Positions 11,465-21,499 of a DNA stretch of 64,000 nt are shown here, one piece after another. Position numbers and translations under genes: made by a program. How positions within the stretch are numbered: position 1 is the first letter of the stretch; each line of letters starts with the position of its first letter. The notes below the pieces were generated by a model. That model had not been told where the DNA came from. It saw only the letters and a program-made list of their open reading frames with translations, and did no database searches. This stretch comes from Penium margaritaceum (taxonomy: Eukaryota > Streptophyta > Zygnematophyceae > Desmidiales > Peniaceae): the NCBI GenBank assembly GCA_023375785.1, contig SZWC01000536.1, positions 79,201 through 143,200 of the forward strand, written 5' to 3'.

Positions 11465-12936
11465 CTCTCAATTGTTTCCGAAAACCACCTTCCCTTGTCT
11501 TGAGGTGTGTTTAAGGCCGATTCCATCAAGGAATGCTGCTTCCACAAAAGAATCCTTTGCTCTAGTGTCTCCAAGAATGCAACCCGATGCTCTATTGACA
11601 CTACCCCGAAAGTGCATCGTCATGCCGGCACACGATTTGCGCATGAACAGACTCACTGGTGGTGTGGCATGTAAGTGGTCAATCCGATAGGCTTGGGAGC
11701 ATCGACGGAACTCCACCATGTCGCCCACCTTCTCCCACATGTAATGCCCCCGAGTGAAACTTGCCCGCAACCTCTTGTTCTTGAACAGGGAGACATCAAG
11801 ATCTTCGTGTATGAGGACAACTATCGTGATCGATGTGATTTTTTGTTTTTCATGTGCTTGTTGTGCTTCTTGGACAATTTCCTTGACATTCTCTCTTGTT
11901 TCTACAGCAAAGTAGTCACGATTATCAAGATTCTCCTTTGTGGCGTACATCAATGGACAGAAGCGGCCAAAGTAGAGAGAGTCAGATTGAATGAATGATG
12001 GGAATGTTGTTGAGAAGCATTAAGATGACAAGAATTCAAATTACTTCACATCATCATCCACAAACATGAAAAATATCTCATCTCCTTAACCACTTGATCC
12101 CCCAGGCAGTTGTCCACTTTCTACTGCTGGGGTTGGTGAAAATCCTACTAGTACCCACACCGATATGCACCGGGTTGGTCATAGCCATCCTGCTCATGTA
12201 GCACGCAAGGGCGTCCACGACCACGCTGCCTTCCACGGACTCAAATCCTCTGATAGCTCCAAGTAATGGCTGCTGTTGCCATCCAGGCATGCTCCGTGGG
12301 CCAACATGACCAAGCCGCGGTCTAACATTGTGGCCGCCTGCAGCGTCAGCAGCCATGCCACCTCCAACACCCTTGCCTGGGCAAGCACCACCAAGCTGGT
12401 GTCTTTATGCCCTCTGCCGGATGGGACCTCCAAAAGGTCTGCCATCTTGACTCGGGCAGAAGGCTTGCCCCTGTGGGGGACCTTGGTGCTGACGTTGTGG
12501 GCGCTTACGTGCAAAGTACCCTAGCTCATTACACGCCCCGCATGTGAAGGTCCCAGGCTGCGATGTTTTGTGCTCTTGAACACGTGGCTTTTTGGGGTGT
12601 CCAACGGCTCGTCATGCTAGTAGCTTACAGTCCCTCAACTGTGGCAGGTTGCACTACGGGGGTGGATGTAGTCGTCCGTGTTGGCTGCACGTTGGCGCAA
12701 CGCATCTCAACTCGGACTTGCTCCTCGCGTTCAAACACGTGTTCAGCCGCCTCTCCTGCAGCGTACACCGTTGCAACTTCTTAGATCTGGGCCACCCCAT
12801 GCTGGTTCCCTTTCAACACTTCCCTTATAGTGGCTTCCTCCTCAGCACAATGCAATGCCATAGCAAGCTCTCCATGAAGCTTCTTATTCTCTTCCGATAG
12901 CTTTTCATTGGTGACGTAGCCGTTGCTGACCTGTAA

Positions 12937-13959
12937 CTATAATGTAGCCACAGTTTTCTTGTGACTATGCGCCATTGCTCCCATGATGCCGACAACGATG
13001 TTGTAGTATTCTAAACTGAGTCCTCTTTTCAATATTACAACATCTTCCTCGACTTTGTTCAGGCAAATGACCTTGAGAAAAGTACGGTGAATGCTTTTGG
13101 AGCCTACGAGACCAAGGCTGCATAGGGGTTCTTTATCATCTATGCGATTAGTGTTGGAGCTCTTGCGTTCACCTGTGGTAGTGCCCAATGGGCTGGGCAC
13201 CTCAGAATCTTGCCTAGCAACTTCGACACGAAGGCACTGGTTGGAGGGTGGCTTGCCCTTGTTGCCATTGCCATCATCCTCGAAATGCACGCGGTGCCTC
13301 CCAACTGGTCGAAGGACGTGCGTGGGTCTGTCGCGGACGCCCGCATCGGCCTTTTGATCATCTTCCTCCAACGGAGGTTCCATGTCTTTGTCGTTTGATG
13401 TCCCAGCGACTTCAAGCTCGAGAGTGGTGTCGGCATTCTCCTCCTGTGGCATGCCGTTAGGCTCTTCATTCTTGGCCATCATCCCCTTTTCCAAGACATC
13501 CTCATAAGCTCTGTCCAGGAGGTTGACATTCTCAAAATTATGAACATTGTTGCCTTGAGTTGCGTCCAAAATAGGCTCATGAATCGCCTTAGTTGGTTCT
13601 GCCTTGACCTCCTTGGTGGGGCTCACAGCGCCTTCATTGGTGTCAAAGATCAAGAGCTCTTGATCATCTTGGACCATGCGTGTATACGGTGGACTACACA
13701 GAGGTCGTTTGTGAGAATCAAAGGCTTCCTCACAGCTCTGTCCCCCGTTCCCCAAGTCTTGGGGACGTCGTGGATTTCGAAGGGGAGCTTTGGTTCCCTC
13801 TCGTAGACCATGGCGAATCAAAACTTGTCGTTTGGTCCCACGCTTGGGTGCGCCCATCGAGGGCGGCCCATCAAGAAGGGTTGACAATCCGGTTGCCCTC
13901 GCCGCCATGGCAAAAGCAAGAGCTTCTGCCAAGAGAGTGTAACGCTGGTTGGGAGTCAA
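12937..13959 (-). CDS. Nona1 internal ORF, not a known polymerase or capsid
   Basis: A 340-codon frame, the longest in the left half of the window. The N-terminal third is basic (MGAPKRGTKRQVL). The middle is acidic and low in hydrophobics (EPPLEEDDQKADAGVRDRP), and the C-terminal part is more mixed. Beyond its end, towards 12,500, the minus strand shows a charged, heptad-like stretch (NEKLSEENKKLHGELAMAL) that suggests coiled coil. No zinc knuckle, protease, RT or integrase motif is seen. It may be a divergent gag-like protein or a captured host fragment. The basic start, acidic middle and coil-like end recall the gag-like segment at 42.8-43.4 kb, but real similarity was not established. The product is unknown and the element is a fossil. 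Confidence 0.4.
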   Translation of the reverse strand: MTPNQRYTLLAEALAFAMAARATGLSTLLDGPPSMGAPKRGTKRQVLIRHGLREGTKAPLRNPRRPQDLGNGGQSCEEAFDSHKRPLCSPPYTRMVQDDQELLIFDTNEGAVSPTKEVKAEPTKAIHEPILDATQGNNVHNFENVNLLDRAYEDVLEKGMMAKNEEPNGMPQEENADTTLELEVAGTSNDKDMEPPLEEDDQKADAGVRDRPTHVLRPVGRHRVHFEDDGNGNKGKPPSNQCLRVEVARQDSEVPSPLGTTTGERKSSNTNRIDDKEPLCSLGLVGSKSIHRTFLKVICLNKVEEDVVILKRGLSLEYYNIVVGIMGAMAHSHKKTVATL

Positions 13960-14839
13960 ATGGTAGCTTTTTCTTTGTTGTTTTTCCCTTTAAGGTGGAG
14001 TATGCACTTGCAATTGCAATGCTACTTGCTTCAAACCTTTGCTCCCACTCTCTTCTTCAACCTTCAAGTCCTTGTGAGTGTGATTTAGTGAGTTGTTTCA
14101 CCAGGAGGAGTCTAGCTCACTCACTTTGAACTCCGGACTAAATCAAGTGTGTACGTTAAAAGTGGAGATAAACTCACTCAACTTCAAAGGTACAACGCTA
14201 GCGTTGTCGCTAACACACCAACTCACTCAAATAAAGAGGAGATTTATCTCACTCTATTTAGGAGCTTCAAGGATGTTACAAAAGAAAATGACAGAACAAA
14301 CTACACATAGAAATTACTATGCCATGGTTGGATGGCACAATCTGGCCTCTAACTAAAAAAAAAAATGAAGAGCTTGAAACTACGATCCAACAAAAAAACA
14401 GAGCTAGAATCAAAGTTGTATTGAGGTGACAACGGAATTTTTTGCCTAGGGCCAGCTCTTGCCTTGTTTGTGGCGGTCTTCCTCTGAGACGGCGAGCTCT
14501 AGCGCCCCAAGAAGGTGGCTACTTTCCCCCTCGTGCGCCCTGGACAGTTCTAGTGCCTTAGGGGGGCCTTGTTGTTGCTCTAGGGGGCCTTCTGGCATAA
14601 CAGATGGCCTTGTTAGCGTAGTTTACTATCGTTCTTAATCCCAGGAGCCTGTTTTACACAAACGAGTCCACCACTGCAATTGCTGTGGTTGTGAGCGCTG
14701 ACACTTGTGTAAAACGAGGCGAACTTGAAAGTCCTAGACTGGGCCACCTTAGCCGCTCAAGAGGTTATAATTGTCGCCTGAGAGGGACGACGTTCGTCCC
14801 ATGAATGTAAAGGCTGTTTTTGCCGTCAGCGTAGGACTT

Positions 14840-14856
14840 CTGGCTCTGCATACTAG
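14840..14856 (-). other. Nona1 primer-binding-site-like sequence
   Basis: Read on the minus strand it is CTAGTATGCAGAGCCAG, close to TGGTATCAGAGCC, the complement of the plant initiator-Met tRNA 3' end. It directly abuts the right LTR, which ends in ..TACA on that strand, marking that LTR as the 5' one. Confidence 0.6.
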
Positions 14857-15439
14857 TGTAGAAATCTGCTAAGTAGGTAGCTTCAAAATGCAGAAGCTCT
14901 CAGTGTCTTGATCGAAAGTGGGTCAAGGAATGGCCCCGGGCCTGGCCGAGTCCGCATCTTCTTACGGGTTTTACCCGAGTCGCGTCGTCATAGAGCCAAA
15001 CCGGCATTTCGAAGTTACGCATTACTTTCGTGTTTACTGTTATGATTATGTTGATGATTCTGTTCGTTTTGTTTCCTACTTCATTTCACACTCTCTTTCC
15101 TTTCGTCAATAGCCTGTTTGAGTACATTTTATTCAATAAATAGGAAGTCGCCGATGGACTAAGGGTACGGTAAAAACCTCTCACCTAATATGGCGATGAT
15201 TCACACATTTCCAAGTGGGCAAAATGTGGTATGGGGGCATAAATTCGATTTTCCTTGTCTTGTTTGAGGTAATCAAAACGAGCCCGTAGTGGTTGGTTGT
15301 CCATTTCCAACCTCCACATGGCTCCTATAATTGACCATGCCAACTGTCATAGTCAAACTTTTCCGATGAAATATTTTCAAAACTTAAAATATTTCATCTA
15401 TACACCATGCAAGAGGTAAAAAGCAGTCATCCGATCGAG
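14857..15439 (-). repeat. Nona1 5' LTR
   Basis: Direct repeat of 10,859-11,440, lying next to the primer-binding-like site. A short spacer of about 180 bp separates it from the left LTR of Gyp1. Confidence 0.85.
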
Positions 15440-15619
15440 ATGGGACCAATAAAGGATCCGAGAAAAAACTTCAAACCAATATTTCATGAGTGTGAAAACA
15501 ACTACTTTTTGTGTGTGTATTGTGTGCCACAGAAAAAGATTGTTCAAGGGTGATTTCAGTGATTCACAACATCAAAATTTATCAAAATTTGGCATTGTTT
15601 TAGCATCTTGATCATGTAA

Positions 15620-16174
15620 TGGTATGATGAACGGAACGTCAATGGTGCACAGGTAGAATTTGTGAGGCACAACATGATTTAGAATTTGGGACCCTTGAGA
15701 ATTTCACATCAGGGATAAGTGTACTTCAATGACAAGTGTTAAAATCATCAAACATCCATGTATACAAGTGTTGAGTTAGGATTAGCCGAGCTATATTTGT
15801 GGTCGTTGGGTTGAGTTTTGAGCAACTCATGTGGCATCGTGTCACAATAGATCGGATTCCATAAGTTTTGTGGAGAACTTGGGGGTCTTTGAGAAAGGAC
15901 GGTGAAGATGTAAGATGCATCTATATGTATCAACATTTATCTTGGTGCATCGGGAAATCGACCGAAAGGTTGTGACACTTCCATCGTAGATTTGCGAGAG
16001 TGGTCGAAGCTGTTGGAAGGTTTGGGAAGATTCACTGGAGGTAAAGACTCTTGGCCAATTTTCCCTTGACCGTCGAAAGGAACATTGAGGCCTTGCAACA
16101 TGGTGGACTATTTTTGTAATAGCACAAATGCCCACTTGAAATGATGAGGGACTCGTGTACATCTGGCATGTAAC
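15620..16174 (-). repeat. Gyp1 3' LTR
   Basis: Begins TGGTATG and ends TAACA in plus orientation, i.e. TG..CA ends on either strand. A pyrimidine run (the polypurine tract of the minus strand) abuts it at 16,175. Divergent copy of 30,989-31,512. Confidence 0.8.
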
Positions 16175-16189
16175 ATTTCCTCCCTTTTA
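16175..16189 (-). other. Gyp1 polypurine tract
   Basis: Minus strand ctaaaagggaggaaa immediately followed by TGTTAC, the start of the 3' LTR. This is the usual plus-strand priming site of LTR retrotransposons and confirms the minus-strand orientation. Confidence 0.7.
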
Positions 16190-16729
16190 GACGCGACGTC
16201 TTGGCGCGTGTACAGATGTGGTCCGGTGACGACGGTAGTAGCCGTTGATCAGGTAATTGATGTCTCCGAGTTTATCGTAGGCTTACCAATTGTTACGCGC
16301 GGCATTGTAGCCATGCCAATTGACAGGATACTCCATAGTTTTGCCACATTGTTGATGGTTAAGGATGTCCTCGATGACGTGCTCTGTGTCCTCATCCACT
16401 TGAACAAGATGAGGAGGAAAGACATCCCTGCCTAGGAATTTCTCTCATGGATCTCCATACTACTTCAATCGGCTGATATGGAACATGGGATAAACTTGCA
16501 TCGTGTTGGGGAATTTCAATCATGCAACCTTGGGGGTTTCCATGCACATAATCTCACATGGTCCCAACCCTCAAGGGTTGAGCTTTGAATAGTCAGCTCC
16601 GCAAAGTTTGATGTTGGCTGCACTAAGTAGGACTATGCTGCGAATGACAAAAAAGTCGTCGTTACGATGTTGGTCAACCTCTTACTTCATGGCTGCTTAC
16701 GTCCTTGCGATGGTCTGTCTTGTTTCCTC

Positions 16730-17470
16730 CTACATGGTGGTGAAGTTGCGGCATTTGACATCAACGGCGGAAACTTTGCTTCGATTGTGTAATCCGGCCG
16801 GTGTGGCAAGGAGCTTGCCATACACCACATCAAACAGACGTTTTCCTAATGTGGTGGAAACTATCAAACTATATGTGATTTTGGTCATGAAGAATCCTTT
16901 TGCCCAATCCGTCACATGGATTTCACCTAGTGTTGAGCGTAGTTCTTCAAGCATTTTATTGGTGCGCACCGTTTGGCCATCCATTTGTAGATGAAACGTG
17001 GTTAAAAGTTGAATTCTTCTGACGCAGCGAATCATCAGTTCACCACAAAACACTTGGTGAATTGACCCTCTCTATTGCTTGTGATTGTTCTTGGTGTGCC
17101 GTGTAGTCGTACAATGTTGTGAAAAAAGCATTCACACTATCCCCTTGGCAATGATAGTTGTTGTCATTGGGATGAAATGTGACATTCTGGAAACCTCTCG
17201 ACTACCACGAGGACTACATCACATCCCTTGGGGTGACTGACAATCCCGTGATGAAGTCCACGGAGATATCAGCCCACAGTTTCATCGGAGTAGGGAATGA
17301 TTGCAGAAATCTGAGTGGCCACGTGCAATTGGATTTCCATCATTGACATGTGTCGCACAATTTGGAGAAGTTGGCCATGTCGGATTGCATCTTATCCCAC
17401 CAATAGTTCTTTGCCAGTGTCTTTAGCAACTTGTCCTTTCCGAAGTGTCCACCTAGACCTATTTCATGGC
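16730..17470 (-). pseudogene. Gyp1 integrase segment (fossil)
   Basis: The zinc-binding region is recognised at about 17,400-17,460 by LGGHFGKDKLLKTLAKNYWW. The end of the catalytic core is recognised near 16,950-17,000 by LQMDGQTVRTNKMLEE, which matches the HPQTDGQTERVNRTLEE consensus of plant Ty3/gypsy. A following stretch (LFDVVYGK) matches the PFEVVYGR motif. Integrase inserts the cDNA into the host chromosome. The segment is worn and not expected to be functional. Confidence 0.8.
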
Positions 17471-17610
17471 ATTCCTTGAACAGTATAGGACAAAGTTTTT
17501 CGTTCGGGGGAACGACCAACTGGAGAGTAAATCATCGTCACTAATAGGGTGAGTTGTACCAAAAATCCATCGTTGATGACGTGACCCAAAAACTTGATAA
17601 AACGGTGGCA

Positions 17611-17657
17611 AAAGTTGGACTTTGATAGTTCTCTGAGAATTATCAAAGTCCAACTTT
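17611..17657. repeat. 47-bp near-perfect palindrome
   Basis: Arms 17,611-17,633 and 17,635-17,657 (aaagttggactttgatag.. and its complement) pair with one mismatch around a single base. The palindrome lies inside Gyp1, between the integrase zinc-binding region and RT. Such symmetry is not expected from the retroelement proteins. Confidence 0.85.
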
Positions 17658-17689
17658 GAGGTAAAGCTTCAATAACTTTTCAAAGATGT

Positions 17690-18060
17690 CCATCGTGCTC
17701 CTCCAGGGTACGGCTATACACCAAAATCTCATCGTAGTATACCACAACAAAATCATCAAGGTATGGTCACAAAACGTTGTTCATTGCAGCCATGAACGTT
17801 GCTATGACGTTCATGAGTCCAAGCAACAGTACAGGGAACTTGAAATGCCCATTGTGAGTTTGGAATTCCGTCTTCTCGATGTCAGCGTCGGCCTTACGGA
17901 TTTGGTGATAAGCATTGCGCAAGTCAGCTTTGGGGAAAACTTGAGCCCTCCGGAGTTGGTCCAAACGTTTGTTGGCTCGTTGCAAAGTGAAGGGGTTCTT
18001 GATAGTAGATCCGTTCCATGCTTCATAGTCCACGCAAATCTATAGTTCACTGGTCTTCAT
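17690..18060 (-). pseudogene. Gyp1 reverse transcriptase segment (fossil)
   Basis: The minus strand reads TIKNPFTLQRANKRLDQLR and FPKADLRNAYHQIR, the classic gypsy RT region containing the first catalytic Asp. These are followed by LLLGLMNVIATFMAAMNNVL, matching the PFGLTNAPATFQ..MN.VL region. A YLDDF motif (17,720-17,760) corresponds to the catalytic YxDD box. RT copies the element RNA into cDNA. The copy is worn. Confidence 0.9.
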
Positions 18061-19020
18061 TTTTACATGTACTGGTGTGGCACATGGCGACATGGATGTG
18101 CGAATGAACTCCTCACCGAGCAACTTGTTGAGCTGCTGTTTCGGCTTGTCCAACTCTTGATAGCTCATTTAATATACCCCTTGAACGGTCTTTCTGCTGC
18201 CGGGCTTCAATTTGATGTGGTGCTCGATGTCTCATTGAAAAGGTAGGGTTCTCAAGATTTTGACGGGGAAGACATTTGCAAACTCCTACATGAGTGATGA
18301 AAAGTCTTTGGGTACCATCACAAACTTTGTTGATGCCAATGAGGCCAATGAGGCTGATGGTGATGATGAGTCAGTTGTTGCTACGTTTGCTTCTTTCATT
18401 GGCTCAAGATGTATGAGACACGCACGAGCTTCCCTTTGTATGTAGTGCTTGGCCACATTGAGCAACATTGGCTACATGGGTTGTTGCTTTTTGGCTACTG
18501 CAACCTCCTTCACTACTTCAACTTTTGCTGCTCTAGCTGTCGTCTTCTGTCCAACGTGCAAAAGTTATGGCTTAGCGCCGCCAATTTCCATGTAGATGTC
18601 ACTGTTGTTCTAGTTGACCTACAAATTGTTTCAGCATTGGAAATCTTGTCCGAGGATGGTTTTGTGATCACTCATCTAGTAGGACCTCCAAACCATTACA
18701 TTTTGTAGATCTCCCACTTGTAATCATAGTGGTTCTCAGAGTCTTTGTCTTTACAATCTCTTATGGATGGTGTTTCCTTCATACATCCTTGCTTCGGTCC
18801 GCAAATCCAATTTTCAAACCATGTTGTTTCCAGATATGCCCATGGGTAGCTTTTTCACGCACTTGGTTTCTAGTGCATTGTCATGGTGCACATACATTTT
18901 GCAAATGCACTACAAAACCAGTGTATTTGAATAGTGTACTTCAGCATATTTTTATCCCTTCTGTCTCCCTATCTTTGTATCTTAATATCTCCCATAATAC
19001 AAATATCTTCCTTATGATCC

Positions 19021-19160
19021 TATCTCTCTCTTTATCTTTTCCACTCTCCCCACCTCCCTCTCCCTCTCTCTCCCTCCCCCCTCTCTCTCTATATATATAT
19101 TCATAAAGTCATGCCTCTCTCTCTCACTCTCTCCCCCCCTCTCTCTCTCCCTCTCAATTC
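19021..19160 (+). repeat. (CT)n-rich microsatellite with a short (TA)n core
   Basis: Runs of tctctc and ccctc, with atatatatat near 19,091. In plants such pyrimidine tracts occur in 5' leaders of genes as well as in simple repeats. Here it precedes the 19,181 frame by about 20 bp. Confidence 0.85.
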
Positions 19161-19180
19161 ATCTCGGGTTTGCTTCGTTT

Positions 19181-19477
19181 TTGGTCTACTTACATCGATT
19201 TGTTTCTGTGAAAGTGTTCTTTGTCAAAAAGCCATATGACCTGGAACAGACTGCATTCCGATTGTGTTACTTTTGTATCAAAGATGTGATGCCTGGTGTG
19301 TCAAGAGACATTTGCCTGCTTGGACTTAAATCATGTCTTCGGACTGATTTAGAGATTTTGGGTGATCGTTTGGTCACCGAAGATGCCGACCATCAGTTCA
19401 AGAAGCTCTTGTTTCGTTTTGCCCATGGCCACCGGTGGTCCCATCGTATGTTTTCTGCTAGGATCTCCCCAGTGTGA
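19181..19477 (+). CDS. Unrecognised 98-residue ORF just after a CT tract
   Basis: The predicted protein has an ordinary amino-acid mixture with five Cys residues (for example LCYFCIKDVMPGVS and DICLLGLKSCLRTDLEILGD) and a basic His-rich end (FAHGHRWSHRMF). The frame stays open upstream through part of the CT tract, so the true start is uncertain and the piece could be an exon. Its composition is less biased than the shadow frames nearby, which is the only reason to list it. It sits inside Gyp1, so if real it is either a captured fragment or chance. No family recognised. Confidence 0.2.
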   Translation: MVYLHRFVSVKVFFVKKPYDLEQTAFRLCYFCIKDVMPGVSRDICLLGLKSCLRTDLEILGDRLVTEDADHQFKKLLFRFAHGHRWSHRMFSARISPV

Positions 19478-20181
19478 GGCCTAGTGTATGTGGGCGAGTG
19501 TGTTCGTAGCCAGTGGGGAAGTGCGCTTTCTGTGTGCGATTTCTGGCCCCCTGGTTCCGAATGGTTTGCAGAGATAGTTCCATTGTGTAGACTCATGGTA
19601 TGATATTCAAAACATCATGAAAGACCTTTGAGTTTTGGACCGCTGTTTTGTTTGTCTCACGCGTGGTCAATTTGCAACAGACGAGTAGAGACTTCCAAAG
19701 GTTTGTTTCTAGACTTTGAACACCTTTTGTTTGTTTGTGCTCTGTAAGTGATGCGATGGAATAAAGAAACTAGATAATCGACGTTTCTAGCTTGAAGGTG
19801 AGTTTTCAACTTCCAAAACTCCTTTCTCATGAGTTTTGACTTCATACAAACTATATATCGTCACAAAGAGAAAAAAGGTGTTGCTTCCATTCAGCAAGAA
19901 GAAGAAGACATTGGTTTCCAAAACGGGTTGATACATGCCATTCCTAAAACGTTCCGCCAGCCCTCTCTGACAGTTAAGAAGACCTTCTCGCGTTAACAAT
20001 TTTTCTGAAATCTCTTAGAAAACATGAAGCCGACGGGCAAGTGGAGCATAACTGTTTTTATCTTCACAGAACATACCCAGATCTTGTCTTTCCAACACCA
20101 AATGGACCCTTGCATTGAAGAGCCCCGGGCGGCGGATGACCCTGTTCCCTGTCCGAGCCTGTACGTAGTCATCATGGTGGT

Positions 20182-20241
20182 CGGAGGATTTTTGTTTGGT
20201 CTGGAGGATTTTTGTCCGAGCCGGAGGATTTTTGTTTGGAT
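20182..20241 (+). repeat. Three-copy 20-bp tandem repeat
   Basis: Three units of ggaggatttttgt plus 6-7 variable bases, at about 20,182, 20,202 and 20,221. Seen directly. Confidence 0.8.
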
Positions 20242-20810
20242 TCTAGAGGTGCCCACACACTCAGTGCGTAAGAAGTGCACTTCACCACTCCTTCGGAGTG
20301 CACTCGTAACATGCACAACCCCCGTACACTGGGGGGATTCTCTAGTTAACCTTGCAACGACTAGAGCGACAAATAGATCAAGATACATCCAATGTCGACC
20401 AGGTCAGTGTCATCGCTGAAGATTCAACGTGAACGGTCATAGTCGAATAGCGAGCCATGAAGTTCGATGCAAAATTCTTTGTGAAGCGAATACAAAATCC
20501 CCAAGGGGCAAGCGCAAAAACATGGAAGCGAGCAGTGAGTTGGGTAGTACAAGCAAGGAATGCAATCAAAATGTGACACGGAAAGACAGGTTGGACATAT
20601 CTACGTCCACCAATGAAAGCTATGTGTTCAAGGCTACAAAAACTGTAGAAAAGTGCAAAATGCAATAAGTTTGAATTTTCACACATAATAAATGATTCTG
20701 TTTTGGTTCATGAACATATGTAAACCACACTCGGAGGGGCTCTAAACATACATATGAACACATAATGTATTAGACAAACATGGATAAACTTTACCTGACG
20801 ATTTCCACTT

Positions 20811-21270
20811 GGACACATGGGACAAAGTAGCACACTCAGTGCTTTCTCAGTCTACTTGTGTTACATTGACAGAGCGCACTTAGCACATACACTAGAATCA
20901 CACACTGATGTCCCTCCTACGAAGAGATGGTTTTGGCCATATAAGACAAAAGGAAAAGTGTGACCGGACACATGAGACAAATTGGCACACTGAGTGCACT
21001 CTCAGTGTACTTTTATACTTTGTGTACTTTTGAATGGTGATAGAGCGCAGTTCCCATGTACACTAACCCCACGCATTTACATCCCTCCCAAGAAGAAGAA
21101 TTTTGGCCATATAGGACATGCTAGGACACATAAGACAAAAATGTGCACTCAGTGCACTCTTGGTGTGGTTTTGAATGGCGACCAAGCGCATTAGCCCTAC
21201 ACACTAGCCCCACGCACTGAGGTCCCTCCTAGGAAGAGATTTTTTTGGCCACATAAGACAAAATTACACT
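20811..21270. repeat. Tandem repeat, three ~157-bp units
   Basis: Units begin with ggacacatgagacaaa or a variant at 20,811, 20,966 and 21,124. Each contains cactcagtgcactctcagtgt, an agcgca..acactagcccca block, a gtccctcctaggaagag block and ttttggccatataagac. A partial fourth start follows near 21,250. The units are clearly diverged (about 70-75% by eye), so the array is not young. Confidence 0.8.
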
Positions 21271-21499
21271 CCTCTTACATACATTAGGAGTATAGGGACG
21301 GGTGCTAAGAACTCCCTTTGATGAGAGCACACTCAAGGGGCACACTAAAAAAGCAGTGTATGGAATGGCCTTGATTAACGATACCTCGCTGTTTCTTTTG
21401 AAGCTGTGAGAACCTCCTCCATCCAATAGTGCTCGTATTGTTTTGCGAATTCTGCATCCTCAAGGCTAAACTTTTAGGAAAATTGCTGGTTTGTCATCC

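Larger units (their letters stand above)
10859..15439 (-). mobile_element. Nona1: non-autonomous LTR retrotransposon (fossil)
   Basis: Two direct repeats of about 582 bp (10,859-11,440 and 14,857-15,439), roughly 85% identical by eye, enclose 3.4 kb with no reverse transcriptase, integrase or RNase H on either strand. Orientation comes from a primer-binding-site-like sequence beside the right LTR (CTAGTATGCAGAGCC on the minus strand, compare TGGTATCAGAGCC) and from the only long open frame, which is also on the minus strand. The element must have been moved by proteins supplied by another retrotransposon. It resembles LARD or TR-GAG elements in plan. The LTR divergence suggests it is not recent. 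Its exact ends are uncertain by about 10 bp and no target-site duplication was established. Confidence 0.75.
18250..21490. other. Foreign-looking or unassigned block inside Gyp1
   Basis: Between Gyp1 RT and the gag zinc knuckle one expects only about 1 kb of protease and linker, yet 3.2 kb is present. It holds a CT microsatellite, a 99-codon frame, a small 20-bp tandem triplet and a 157-bp tandem repeat. No protease motif was seen. An inserted element is the simplest explanation, but no terminal repeats or target duplication could be identified. Confidence 0.45.

Noticed and set aside
20811-21270. CRISPR-like array
   Set aside because: Units are about 157 bp and diverged throughout, without short identical repeats and unique spacers; the sequence is eukaryotic.
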